The position numbers and the translations under genes were made by a program. Shown one piece after another: positions 1 through 11,166 of a DNA stretch of 64,000 bases. The notes under the pieces are model-generated. The model ran no database searches and had not been told where the DNA came from. It saw only the letters and a program-made list of their open reading frames with translations. Every line of letters starts with the position of its first letter. The first letter of the stretch is position 1. This DNA comes from Iris pallida (lineage: Eukaryota > Streptophyta > Magnoliopsida > Asparagales > Iridaceae), in the NCBI GenBank assembly GCA_029216955.1, contig JANAVB010015600.1:35599997-35663996 (forward strand), read 5' to 3'.

Positions 1-864
1 TATCACAGAATTCGAAGGGATTTGTTTTATACAGAGACCGATGTTGTCGTTTAGTATATGGACTGAGCTACTTTACGCTCATAGTGTGACTTCTTTTACG
101 CATGGAGACTATATGAGTTGTTACACTCAAAGTTGACGTGTGCGTAAAGTCTATTTGAGCTACTTTTACGCTCAAGATTATTTAACAACCACTTTACTCG
201 GGAAGTCTATGTCAGGGCTATTTTACGCCTAGTCTACTGTTTTACGCTCAGAGTACATTAGGGGATATTTTTACGCCCTATTTATCTGACCAGTTTGGAA
301 CGTGGTTTGCCTACATGGCTCTCATGCCACACATCTCGAAGAACGTGTGTACGTGCATCCTATTCTTACTGAAATGATGGGACACGTGTCAACGTATATA
401 GATGACTTTGGTCGTGGGTGGCAGTTGTTAGCGTAAAGACGGAACTTTTGCTGAGTTTTTACGCACAAGAGCACAAGTCAATAAATAGACTTATTTTTCT
501 CACATAACGGACGGAGACAGAGACAGAAGAGGAGAGAACAGAGAGACTAGAACTCAGAGATTTTGATTCTCCAGAGCATTCTACTTCAACCTTTCTTTCA
601 GAACAGAGTGAAGCAAAGCAGGAAAACATTCGGCCTCGCAATCAGTGCCCTAGTGCGTCGATACCTTTCTGGTGACTTAGTTCTTCCAATTGTTCAATTT
701 CAAGCAGCGATCTTCATTATCATCGTATGGTCCAAGGAACAAAGTGATCATTTACAGATCAGACTTCCATAGCAATACTTTCCAGAATCAAATTTGTACT
801 TCTTGTACTTTTTCTCGTTTTATTTTTAAAAGCCAATTTTTCTGGCATTTTGTTAAGTAAAACA
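1..864 (+). repeat. 5' LTR of the Tat element (left edge cut by window)
   Basis: Aligned by eye with 29020-29885 it shows about 18 substitutions and 2 small indels, close to 2 percent divergence. The U3 part holds nine copies of TTTACGC or its complement between about 74 and 463. The TATA-like site at 479-488 is weaker (CAATAAATAG) than in the 3' copy (CTATAAATAG). The LTR ends in ...AAACA. Confidence 0.9.
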
Positions 865-879
865 AAATGGTAAACAAAA

Positions 880-898
880 TGGCGACTCTGCTGGGGAC
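880..898 (+). other. Primer binding site of the Tat element
   Basis: The sequence TGGCGACTCTGCTGGGGAC lies 15 bases inside the LTR end. Its complement ends in ...TCGCCA, as expected for a tRNA 3' end. The tRNA is probably tRNA-Arg, as known for Ogre-type elements, but I cannot check this here. The first gag ATG (879-881) overlaps the site. Confidence 0.65.
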
Positions 899-1205
899 GA
901 CCTTCTCCTCTGACGAGGAGGCAATTGCTCAATATGATGATGTTTCGGTCGGTTCGACCAAGAAGACTCTAGTTGTGCACTTCGACCAGACTGCCTACGA
1001 AGAAATGCTCCGAATTGGGGGTGGTTCTCGCTGCTCCAATGTTTAAAAGTCTCGCAAAGCACGAAAAGTTTGGATTCCTAAATCCAAAGTAGCTTCTGAT
1101 CTCTCTGTTGCTTCTGATAGCAAGGAAATTCTTCCCACTCCTGTCGTAGGGGCTCCCGTTCGTAACGACGCAGTCCTTACTTCAACGTCGCACTCTAAGT
1201 GTGGC

Positions 1206-1210
1206 AATTT
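1206..1210. repeat. Target site duplication AATTT, left copy
   Basis: AATTT precedes the TGTCAC start of the inserted Tekay-like element and recurs at 18911-18915 directly after its ...ACTACA end. A perfect 5-bp duplication is the normal product of gypsy integrase. Confidence 0.9.
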
Positions 1211-2795
1211 TGTCACGCCCCGATTTCGTAGAATCGATAGTCGTCCCCCGCGCGTGATGCCGTGCGAACCTAAGTTGCGATCGCACAAAACATAGTCATA
1301 AGGTTATCCGAAACACAACATCAAGTTAGAGTACGCAGAGAAATTGAATGACACATTTGAAATAGAACTAGACTTTTTCATTGATGATAATAGAACTTTA
1401 CATAGACTCCTTTACAATCATTGTCGCGCGGGCTACAACATGACTCGACTTACAAAATGAACGCCGATGAGATAGTCGTTCCATACATTACATCCCTTTT
1501 TACAAGCAAAATATAACATCTTTCCACCTGCTATCGAGGCGAGTCGAGCCGCCATTTTCTTTTGGACTGAGTGCGGGTCTTCTTCAAAAGGAATCCAGAA
1601 CAAGCCTTCACACGGACGAGGCTTCAAAAGTGTCCACGCCGCCTTGAGATTTTAAGTGGCACGCCCTTCGTGGTTCGGGGTACCTGCGTGGAGAGCGAGG
1701 ATCAGTACATTACACTTTGTACTGGTGCGTGGCAAGTTAATTTCCAAGCTCTCATTTGGTTAAATGAGTTTATATGACTTAGTTCATGAATATTTCTAGC
1801 CATCCTAATAAATTTCAAGCATGCAATGACAAGCATAATGTAATTTACATCGGAACTTACCCCCGGCGGACCGCGTCGCGCCTTATGAAACTTATCATGT
1901 TCTTCCCTGTCGATTGTTATCATTTCCATACCAAGTGCAACATTATGTGTGATTGGTCACTGGCATCACAAGCCATCCTGGACGTATAGCTTTGTTAATC
2001 GGGATCCTTTCAACGCAAGTAGCTAGCTCCGTTGCAAGTCTCCGCTTAACCTGTGCTGAAACCTTATGCACGACTATACCCTGTTTCCTCCTAGGCCGAA
2101 ACGGTCCCGTGGCCTCGGGTTGCCGCTCGAGAAAACTATCGCCTTGTCGACAAGTTGTCCATAACCGTGTGAAGACATAATTTTTTTTTTAGTTATTAAG
2201 ATAGCCTACATTCTCTTTGAAAACTCAATCCTTTTTCCCGTGTTCGTGCCCTTGCATTTATCCTTTCATTCGCAACAACACTATCGATTTTGCCTAAGAA
2301 GAGGGTCGAGAAGAGAAGGGTCAGCCACTCACCTTGAGTTTACTTCGGCGAGAGAACTTGTTGGTCGCGCTAGACGTCGCCTACGCGATTACCTGAAATC
2401 GCACAAGCAACCGATTAGAACACTGCATTAATCAAGGAGTTCGATAGAAAATGCGAGTTCGAAATGCAAGCCATGAAAACCATCGAAAACATTCACGAAA
2501 ACGCATTCAAAAAACAAAGCCAAAACCAACACAAGCGGTGTGAAAAGCAGAGCAACGGGAGGTCTCTCCCGACTCAGCCGCAGAGCCAATCCTCGAGGCG
2601 CAACCCGCTGAATATGGGACTTGGTTCCGAAGAAGACATTCCATAACGAGGAATGGATCTTAATTCAACCGTTCCCGTTCGATCGACTCGGCCGATCCCG
2701 ACCTATCGGTCCCGATCGAATCGATAGCGACAGTGTTCCTTTCTCGCGCACCCCGTGGACAAGTATGGGGCACGATGTAGGGACGGGGCACTACA
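1211..2795 (-). repeat. 3' LTR of the chromovirus
   Basis: This 1585-bp repeat nearly matches 17325-18910. In element orientation it lies downstream of integrase. The open stretches inside it are also present in the other copy and show no known domain. No clear purine tract precedes it; the adjacent - strand sequence reads ...TTAGTTGGTTATGG. Confidence 0.92.
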
Positions 2796-2849
2796 CCATA
2801 ACCAACTAAGAAAAAGTTTCGTCCTCGAAACTTAAAATAGAACCTACCT

Positions 2850-4352
2850 CTACGAGAACAATGAAGGAAACTTCTCCTTCATTTCTGACTCAAGCTCCCA
2901 CGTCGACTCCTCGACGAAATGGTTTCTCCAGAGGACGCGGACTAGAGGAATAGCACGGTTGCGGAGAAGTTTATCCTTGTGCTCCAAGATTTGCACCGGC
3001 TCTTCGACATATGATAAGTCCGCCTTCAGGTCCAGCTTACCCAAATCTACCACATGCCTCGGATCGTGCACGTACTTCCGCAATTGCGAGACGTAGAAGA
3101 CGTCATGTACCTCTGACAATGCAGGCGGCAAGGCGATTTGGTAAGCTACCGGGGCGACTCGCTTCAATATTTCGAACGTGCCAACAAATCTTGGGCTCAA
3201 CTTTCCTTTCGCACCGAACCGGGATACTCCACGCATAGGCATCACCTTCAGGAATACATGGTCGCCTTCCGAGAACTCGAGGGGGCGTCGGTGCGTGTCG
3301 GCATAGCTTTTCTGCCGGCTTTGTGCTATCTTCAATCTTTCTTGTATCAACTTGACCTTCTGCACAGTCTGCTCCACCAGCTCCGGACCAAGTATCTGCC
3401 GTTCTCCGACTTCATCCCAGCAAATGGGCGATCTACACTTCCGGCCGTACAAAGCTTCATACGGTGCCATTTGGATGCTGGACTGATAGCTGTTGTTGTA
3501 TGCAAACTCGGCCAGCGGTAGATGAACGTCCCAACTTGACTTCAAGTCGATTGCACAGAGTCGTAACATGTCTTCGAGAATTTGGTTCACCCGTTCTGTT
3601 TGGCCGTCAGTCTGAGGATGATAAGCTGAGCTGAACTTCAACTTAGTCCCCAATGCTGAATGTAGACTACTCCAGAAGCGCGCTACGAACCGTCCATCCC
3701 GATCAGAGACGATAGAAACTGGGACCCCGTACAGCCGAACTATTTCATCAAGGTATATCTGAGCAAGGCGGTCGACGCTCCAAGTAACTTTGATGGCGAT
3801 AAAGTGCGCTGACTTGGTTAGTCGATCGACGATGACCCAGACGGCGTCGTTTCCCCGCGGCGTCCTCGGCAAGCCAACAACGAAGTCCATAGTGATGTGA
3901 TCCCATTTCCACTCTGGAATGGCAAGGTTCTGCATCTCCCCGTCCGGTCGCTGGTGCTCGGCTTTGACTTGCTGATAGGCCATACATTTTGACACAAAGA
4001 GCGCTACGTCCCTCTTCATGCCGTGCCACCAAAAGACAACGCGGAGGTCCTTATACATCTTGGTGCTGCCAGGATGCAAGGAATATTTTGCATAATGTGC
4101 CTCCGACATTATCTTCTTTCTAAGTTCTGCATCGTCCGGTACGCATAGCCGTCCCTTCACGTGCAACACTCCCGACTCGTCCTCTGCAAAGTCGGACGCT
4201 TTTCCTGTCGATATCAGCTTCCGTATCTTCTCCAGGTAGGGGTCGTCCTTCTGTGCAGACTTGATCCTCTCCAGTAGGCTCGGTTCCACCCGCAGTTGTG
4301 CCAGTTTTACGTCTCTGAAACGAACTCGGAGCTCGATGCCCATTCCTTCCAA
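2850..4352 (-). pseudogene. Chromovirus pol: integrase with C-terminal chromodomain
   Basis: The 500-residue open frame is the last part of pol. It holds the end of the RNase H linker, a zinc-binding integrase N-terminus, and the integrase core with D,D,E residues. The first Asp is in WDHITMDFV, the second in IVSDRDGRF and the Glu in DGQTERVN. The last 60 residues have the chromodomain pattern VLWRNH...EESTWE...M....P.LF, which directs chromoviruses to particular chromatin. It is in the same frame as the reverse transcriptase part at 4365-5810 and separated from it by one TGA (4365-4367), most simply a CGA codon hit by a C-to-T change. Confidence 0.9.
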
Positions 4353-4364
4353 GTCACGCAGCAG

Positions 4365-5810
4365 TCAATCGTTGATACATAATAAAGCCAAGTACTTCCG
4401 GCTCAGCGCATCCGCTACCACATTTCCCTTGCCCGGCGTGTAGTCGATTGATAAGTCATAGTCTTTGATTAGTTCGAGCCATCGCCTCTGCCGCAAATTC
4501 AGGTCTTTCTGGCTGAAGAGATACTTGAGGCTTTTGTGGTCCGTATAAATCCTGCACGCCACGCCATAGAGATAGTGACGCCACAGCTTCAACGCGAACA
4601 CAATTGCCGCTAGTTCTAGGTCGTGCGTGGGGTAGTTCTTCTCGTGCGGCTTCAACTGCCGGGAAGCAAAAGATATCACCTTATCCCGCTGCATGAGCAC
4701 ACACCCCAAGCCCTGGCCAGAAGCATCACTGAAGATTTGAAATCCCTCCGTCCCTTCAGGAAGAGCAAGTATCGGGGCCGAAACGAGCCGTTGTTTGAGC
4801 TCCTGGAAGGAAGCTTCACAGTCGTCTGACCACTTGAATACGACTCCTTTCTGGGTGAGGCGAGTCAACAGCGATGCGATCTTCGCGAAGTCCTTCACGA
4901 AGCGTCGGTAGTATCCCGCCAAGCCTAGGAAGCTTCGAATTTCGCTAACTAACGCGGGCCATTTCCAATCAGCAACTGCCTCGACTTTCTTCGGATCGAC
5001 TGCGATGCCCGCGGCGGAGATGATGTGCCCAAGGAATGAGACGCTGTCCAGCCAGAACTCGCACTTGCTTATCTTTGCGTACAACTGATTCTCTCGAAGG
5101 GTTTGGAGTACCGTCCGCAGATGCTCTGCATGTTGCGCTCGATCCTTCGAGTAGACGAGGATGTCGTCGATGAAGACTACTACGAACTTGTCAACGAACG
5201 GACGGAACACCCGATTCATTAGATCCATGAAGACGACAGGGGCATTTGTCAGACCGAACGGCATTACCAAGAACTCGTAGTGGCCATAACGAGTGCGAAA
5301 GGCAGACTTCAGCACGTCATCTGGCTTGACTTTGAGTTGGTGATAACCCGATCGTAGATCAATCTTCGAAAACACCGTTGCACCCTGGAGCTGGTCAAAC
5401 AAGTCGTTGATGCGGGGCAGGGGGTATTTGTTTCGGACGGTGGCTTTGTTCAATTCCCGATAGTCAATATAGAGCCGCATCGATCCATCCTTCTTCTTTA
5501 CGAACAGCACGGGCGTACCCCAAGGCGAGACACTCGGACGGATAAACCCTCTGTCGAGCAATTCCTGAAGTTGTGCCTTCAATTTCTTCAATTCTGCAGG
5601 GACCATTCTGTACGGAGCCTTCGAGATCGGCCTGGTGTCAGAGAATGTGTCGATGGTGAACTCTATTTCTCGATCGGGCGGCATGCCGGGTAGCTCGTCC
5701 GGGAACACGTCTGGGAATTCTGCCACAACGTCGGTCTCTTCCGCGTTTGCACCATCCTGTCGCATGTCTCGAACGGAAGCTAGATAGCCTTCGCACCCGG
5801 AATGCAGCAT
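4365..5810 (-). pseudogene. Chromovirus pol: reverse transcriptase and RNase H
   Basis: The frame contains the reverse transcriptase order [36 protein letters not shown] and the active-site FIDDILVYS. RNase H follows ([16 protein letters not shown], then [10 protein letters not shown]). It is one long domain pair of usual gypsy length. The upstream end overlaps the gag-protease frame by about 30 bases in another frame, a frameshift near 5800. The downstream end is the TGA at 4365. Without these two lesions it would be a single polyprotein with its neighbours. Confidence 0.92.
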
Positions 5811-7016
5811 CCGTCGAGCAGATATTCGGAGATCACCATGCAGGTCGGCGAAGCCTCACCATACGAGTAGCTGAATTCAGGCACTCCAGGTATACGGAAT
5901 GTGACCTTCTTTTCAGTACAGTCTTTGGTTGCGTTGTATGGACCGAGCCAATCCATGCCCAGTATGATGTCGAAGTCCTTTATATCTATAACTATCGCAT
6001 CAAGACCGATCTTTTGACCGCCGATACAGATAATCCTGCCGGCGCAAGCTAAGTTTGTGAGAATTGGTGTGCCCGAAGGTGTGCTTACGCTAAGGTCGAG
6101 ATCTAATGATATTACAGGAAATTTGTGCTCGGCGGCGAAATCTGCCGATATGAAAGTATGCGAGGCGCCTGAATCAAATAACACACGAGCAGGTACATTA
6201 TTGAAATTTAATATACCTGTCACAACAGTGTCGGAAGTATACGCCTCGTCTCGAGTCATGGCAAAGACACGCCCCTGTGCATTAGGGCGTCGGGCTTGGT
6301 TGTCGGGTTGAGTGGGCTGAGGGGGTCGGGGTGCCTGTCCTCGATTCTCTTGACGGTGTTGTGGCGGGGCGCTAGGATTCCCTCTCCGGGGGCAATCTTG
6401 TTTATAGTGACCCTTTTGTCCGCAAAAGAAGCATCCCCCCTCGGCAACAAAGCACTGGCTCGTCTCATGCCCAATGGAACCGCACTTGGCACATCGCGGT
6501 GATGAGTTATGTCCCTGGTGACCGCCATGGTTCGGACGCTTTGATGCGTGGTTGTTGCCTCCCGTATAGCTAGGACGTTTGTGATTTGAGTGGCGCACAA
6601 CGTCGTCAGCACCGGAAGGATGTAGTTTCTCAAGGCGGAGGGCGTGATTCAGAGCCTCGCCCACGGTCTTGTACTCCGGGACCCCAACATGCGCACCAAT
6701 AGAGTGTCGCAGATCCACTTCGAACCGTCGCACACGACACTCTTCCGTAGGCAGAAACTGGCCAGCAAACTTAGATAACTTGTTGAATTCTGCGGCGTAC
6801 TGCTCCACCGTCATGCTCCCTTGCTTCAACTGCATGAATTCATTCTCCTTCGCTTGACGAACGGCTGACGGAAGGTACTGGACTTCGAAAGCTTTGCGGA
6901 ATGTGGCCCAAGAGATCAGCGCGGCAGTGTTGTCCAGTCGAATCGCTCGCTTGCGCACGGCCCACCAGTCGTGCGCGTTCAACCGTAGTTGAAGTTGTGC
7001 GCAGGCGACTTGCTTG
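5780..7016 (-). pseudogene. Chromovirus gag C-terminal part and aspartic protease
   Basis: This is the part of gag left of the Copia insertion. It shows the retrotransposon gag core (ISWATFRKAFEVQYLP...), two CCHC zinc knuckles (CAKCGSIGHETSQC and CFFCGQKGHYKQDC), and then the protease site VLFDSGASHTFIS. It ends in a different frame from the reverse transcriptase. The open frame continues for 23 bases into the Copia LTR (to 7039), but those codons are foreign. The missing N-terminal part is at 16673-17180. Confidence 0.9.
7012..7016. repeat. Target site duplication GCTTG, left copy
   Basis: GCTTG flanks the Copia element at 7012-7016 and again at 16673-16677. The repeat is perfect and 5 bp long, as expected for Copia integration. 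Confidence 0.9.
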
Positions 7017-7961
7017 TGTTGACACAAAGTCACAGTCAACCAAATATTGACTACATTGACTAAATAATATTTGTATTAATTCAATACGACACACGACGAC
7101 TGCATTCAGTTCAAGACAGATGACAGCTCAGTCTCCGGCTCTCAGTGTGTTCTGGAGTCTGTATTTTATAATTTTATTGAGTCTGGACTTGTGTACTCTG
7201 AGTCATGCTGAGCTCTTGGAACTTAGTCTATAACCTACCCAAAATCCCTAGCTCCACTGAACCAAACACTGCCCAAAAAGCCCCTTTGAACCACTCTGTG
7301 CTCTGGAGACAGAGTTCGGGCCGAACTCTGCCTCCACACAGAGTTCGGGCCGAACTCTGTCCCCTAGAAATCAGGAACCCTAATTTTAGGGTTAGCTGGT
7401 TGCTAGTTGTCCAACGGCCAAATTTTTGAATTTTTTTACCCGAATTCTGGCCGAATTCTGCCTATAAAAACACTATAAATAGGGCATAAATTCTCTCATT
7501 TCAATTCATCCAATCTTCTCTTCTCTTCTCTCTTATAAGCTCAATAAGCCATACCCTTCCCATCTACTAGCCACAAGCCTCCTAAGTCTCGAGTGCTCAG
7601 CATCTCTCAGTTAGGATTCTTGTGCAAGAGTCGAAGAAGTCGCTTGGACAATTCCAAGCAAATCGCCACTGCGATCCTCTGTTAGAAGTTGACGTGCTCT
7701 TCTGAAGAAAAGGCACGGGTTGTAAACTACTATTTCACAAATAGTGGATTTAATCCTGAGCTAGAGTTCTCAGGCCTGGACTAGTCCTCCACGAGGGAAA
7801 CCAGGTTAAAATCGATGTGTTTGCGTATGCTCTTCTGCTCTTCATTTATTTTCCGCACTTTACTCTGATTATTTATTATTGGTGAAAGAGTTATTTTTAA
7901 TTGGCTATTTTTCTATATAAACTCTATTCACCCCCCTCTAGAGTTGCCAAACTGTTCTTCA
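7017..7961 (+). repeat. 5' LTR of the SIRE-like element
   Basis: It starts TGTTGACAC and ends CTGTTCTTCA. It contains two 21-bp near-palindromes built on GAGTTCGGGCCGAACTC (7310-7330 and 7339-7359) and a relaxed copy at 7440-7460 just before the TATA region CTATAAATAGGGC (about 7473-7485). These are probable promoter elements. Confidence 0.92.
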
Positions 7962-7963
7962 AC

Positions 7964-7975
7964 TGGTATCAGAGC
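7964..7975 (+). other. Primer binding site, initiator tRNA-Met type
   Basis: TGGTATCAGAGC lies two bases inside the 5' LTR. It is the standard plant Copia match to the 3' end of initiator tRNA-Met. Confidence 0.92.
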
Positions 7976-8016
7976 TCTGTTCTCTTTACAAGGACTAACA
8001 TCCTAAGAGCTGATCC

Positions 8017-9210
8017 ATGGCAACCACACAATCCTTGATTGCCAATCATGGTGAAGGTCAGTCCACTCATAGGCCTCCCCTATTTGATGGGACTAACTAC
8101 ACATATTGGAAAACAAGGATGAGCTTCTATCTTAAGTCTCTAGACTTTGACCTGTGGACTGTCGTCACTGACGGTTACAAAAAGCCCGCCAGAATAGTTG
8201 TCGATGGTGACCTCATTGAGAAACCATACGACAAATATTCTGTCGAGGAGAAGAAACAGGCAAGTCTAGATGCTAGGGCTATTAATGCTTTATTCTGTGC
8301 TATAGACAGGAATGAGTTCAACAGGGTCTCTACATGCACCACTGCTCATGAAGTATGGAGACTTCTAGAAGTGACGCATGAAGGAACCACACAGGTCAAG
8401 GAATCCAAAATAAGCCGTCTCACTCAAGAATACGAAGCTTTCAAGATGAAGCCAAGTGAGACGATCACTCAAATGTTCACAAGATTCCTCGACATCATCA
8501 ATCCTCTATCCTCGCTTGGAAAGCAGTACTCAAACCACGAGAAGATTCGTAAGCTGCTCAGAGGGCTACCAAAGATTTGGAACCCTAAGGTGACAGCCAT
8601 CATAGAAGGAAACGATCTCACAACAATGTCAATGGAGACCTTGATGGGTAAGCTTATGACTCACGAGCTTGACCTCAAGGACTTCGAAGAGCCTGCTCCG
8701 AAGACCAGGGAGATCGCACTCAAAGCTCATCAACGAAGAGCTAATCATGATGAGACCGAAGAAGATAATTCGGATGATGAAGACCAAGCTCTCATGGTTC
8801 GCAACTTCAGGAAATTCCTTCGCTTCAATCGAAGGAAGAAGGAATCTCAAGAAGACGATGAAGAAGAACCAACTTGTTACGGTTGCAAGAAAACTGGACA
8901 TGTCCGAAAAGACTGCCCATTCCTGAAGAAGAGCAACCGCTATAAGAAGCCATACAAAAGGAACTCATCAAAGAAATATGCCAACACAGGCATTTGGCAT
9001 GAAAGTGAAGCGAGTGACTCTGAGGAAGAAAAGGACTCTCCTCAAGATACAGCAAATGTGTGCCTGATGGCAACTTCCAACAAGGTATCTAACGAAACTC
9101 TGGATGACTTCTCTTTGATGAACTTGGCGATGCTTTCACTGATTTACTCGATGATCATAAAAAGGTCATCGGTAAATATAAACATGCCAAGGACAAAATC
9201 AAAAGTCTAG
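8017..9210 (+). pseudogene. SIRE-like gag, N-terminal and nucleocapsid part
   Basis: The frame starts at an ATG 41 bases after the primer site (MATTQSLIANHGEGQS). Residues of the kind PPLFDGTNYTYWKTRM and the following helical region match the UBN2/DUF4219 gag domain that forms the particle shell. A CCHC knuckle (CYGCKKTGHVRKDC) binds RNA. The frame is lost near 9115, where one base appears to be missing (the -1 frame carries on with the expected coiled coil), so the last 30 or so codons before 9210 are spurious. Confidence 0.88.
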
Positions 9211-10163
9211 AAGATGAGATACAAAGAATTTCTTTACTTCTTGATAATGTTAGAAACACATCACCCACTAATGACACTGATGAAGTATCCAAGCTTAAAT
9301 TAAGCTTACATGATGCTGAAGCACGTATTGAGCAACAAACTCAAGAAATCACTACTCTCAACACGTTGCTTGCTGAAGAAAAGAGTAGACACAAGATTTC
9401 TATGACTAAGATTTATGGCTTAAATATTAAGGTTGATGAACTGCAAGCTGTTTCTAAAAGATTAGAAACCAAATTGGGTAAACAGGTTGTTCAACCTCAA
9501 ACCCAATCACATGGGCACAACACCACTCATGCTAGTCAACCACGTCATTCTCATGCAGCACATAACCATGCATTTATATACACAAACTTTCACAAACCAC
9601 GTGCACGTAAGAACAATTCTCACTCAGTACACACTCATCATGCACAAAGACACAATCAACATCACTCCACACATAAAAATCATCATGCCATGCCATATAG
9701 ACAAAATCATCATGCAATGCCATATAGACAAGGTCCTCATATACCATATAGACAAAATCATCATGTCATGCAATATAGACAAAATTATCATGCCATGCCA
9801 TCTAGACAATATCAGCATGTCACACATCATAGACAATACCATCATTCTATGCCTCATAGACACCATCAACATGCCACTTATTCCATGCATAATCATCTTC
9901 ACCATGCTAACTCTTCACATCATGTCCATCCTCATCCTGTTGCTTACAGATATTATTCTCATGCTCCTAGTATAAATAAGAATGCTATCTGTACTTATTG
10001 TGGATCACATGGACACATCTCACCACAGTGCAGAGTTAGAAGACTTGTAGATAAAAAGATATATGCTTGGTTTCCAAAGACTAACTTTTCAGGACCCTCA
10101 AGAACTCGGGTACCAAAGGTCACATCTACTCTTGATGTAGGTGGACCTTTCCTCCTCAACTGA
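9116..10163 (+). pseudogene. SIRE-like gag, coiled coil, histidine-rich repeat and second zinc knuckle
   Basis: This stretch is open from about 9116 in the frame that restores the gag sequence. First comes a coiled coil of about 110 residues (9120-9490). Then about 155 residues (9490-9960) are extremely rich in histidine, with imperfect repeats of the type NHHAMPYRQ. A second zinc knuckle (CTYCGSHGHISPQC) follows at about 9990-10030. The frame ends at 10163 after another frameshift close to 10138. A histidine-rich block between two CCHC motifs could bind metal or RNA; that is inference. Confidence 0.75.
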
Positions 10164-11166
10164 AAGTAAGTGGATTCTCGATAGTGGATGCTCGCGACAT
10201 ATGACGGGAGACGCAAATCTTTTTGCATCACTATCGATGAAGAGAGAAGGATACGTATCCTTCGGTAACAATCTCAAAGGGCACATTATAGGTAATGGTG
10301 TCATTGGTCATCCTCCTTCTCCTATAATAAAGGATGTCTGCCTAGTGACCGAGTTAAAGCATAACCTGCTCAGCATTAGTCATCTTGCTGATCATGGATA
10401 TGATATTAACTTTGGACAAAACAGTTGCTACATCTATGATAGGTCAACAGGAGACATTGCTTTTGAAGGAAAAAGAGAGGACAACATCTATATTTTCTAT
10501 CTTTCTATAAATACTAACAATGCAGGTAGATGTCTATATACCCACAAAGACGAACGACTACTTTGGCACCAGCGTCTTGGTCATGCCAACATGGATGCTA
10601 TATCCAGGCTTTCTACCAAGAAGCTAGTGAGAGGATTGCCTGACATCACATTCAAAAAGGACACGGTATGTGCCGAATGTGAACTAAACAAGGCAACTAA
10701 ATCCTCGTTTCATTCCATCAACTCTGTAAGTACTACTAGACCCTTGCAATTACTTCATATTGATTTATTTGGTCCTAGTAGAATAGCTAGCCTTGGTGGC
10801 AAACTTTATGCATTTGTTATTGTTGATGATTTTTCGAGATTTACTTGGGTTTTCTTTCTCGCTAATAAGAGCGATGCTATTTCTGCTTTCAAAATTTTTG
10901 TAAAGAAAGTTCAAAACGAAAAAGGCTACATGATTACTCGAATCCGAAGTGATCATGGAGGCGAATTCGTAAATTATGTTTTTGAAAGTTTTTGTAATGC
11001 AAATGGCTTTGATCATGAATTTTCTTGTCCTAGAACTCCTCAACAAAATGGTGTTGTGGAGCGGAAGAATAGAACTCTCGACGATATGGCCAGAGTCATG
11101 TTGAATAAATTTTACTTCCGAAATATTTTTGGGCAGAAGCTGTTAGTACAGCATGCCACATTTTGA
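10141..11166 (+). pseudogene. SIRE-like pol: protease and integrase
   Basis: The frame opens with the Copia protease site (WILDSGCSRHMTGD). The GAG-pre-integrase zinc motif follows (WHQRLGHANMDAISRLS, then CAECELNKATKSSF). The integrase core comes next, with Asp in LLHIDLFGPS, Asp in RSDHGGEFVN and Glu in NGVVERKNRTL. The last 12 residues are out of frame after a slip in a T run near 11125. The ATG at 10141 is not a natural start, as this was part of one gag-pol polyprotein. Confidence 0.9.

Larger units (their letters stand above)
879..1210 (+). pseudogene. gag N-terminal fragment of the Tat element
   Basis: Translation from the ATG at 879 runs 55 codons to a TAA at 1044-1046 and then stays open in the same frame up to the insertion point at 1210. 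The frame continues exactly at 18916 once the inserted element and one AATTT copy are removed. The product is a low-complexity, lysine- and serine-rich leader of unknown role ahead of the gag core. The TAA is explained by a CAA codon with a C-to-T change. Overlap of the start codon with the primer binding site is seen directly; use of this start is inferred. Confidence 0.6.

Noticed and set aside
563..772. 69-residue frame present in both Tat LTRs
   Set aside because: It lies in the LTR leader, has no domain, and the copies differ at residue-changing sites as expected of non-coding DNA.
3138..3521. 127-residue + strand frame
   Set aside because: Complement of the chromovirus integrase.
9624..9905. 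Met/Ile-rich frames on both strands within the SIRE gag
   Set aside because: Shadows of the histidine-rich repeat read in other frames.
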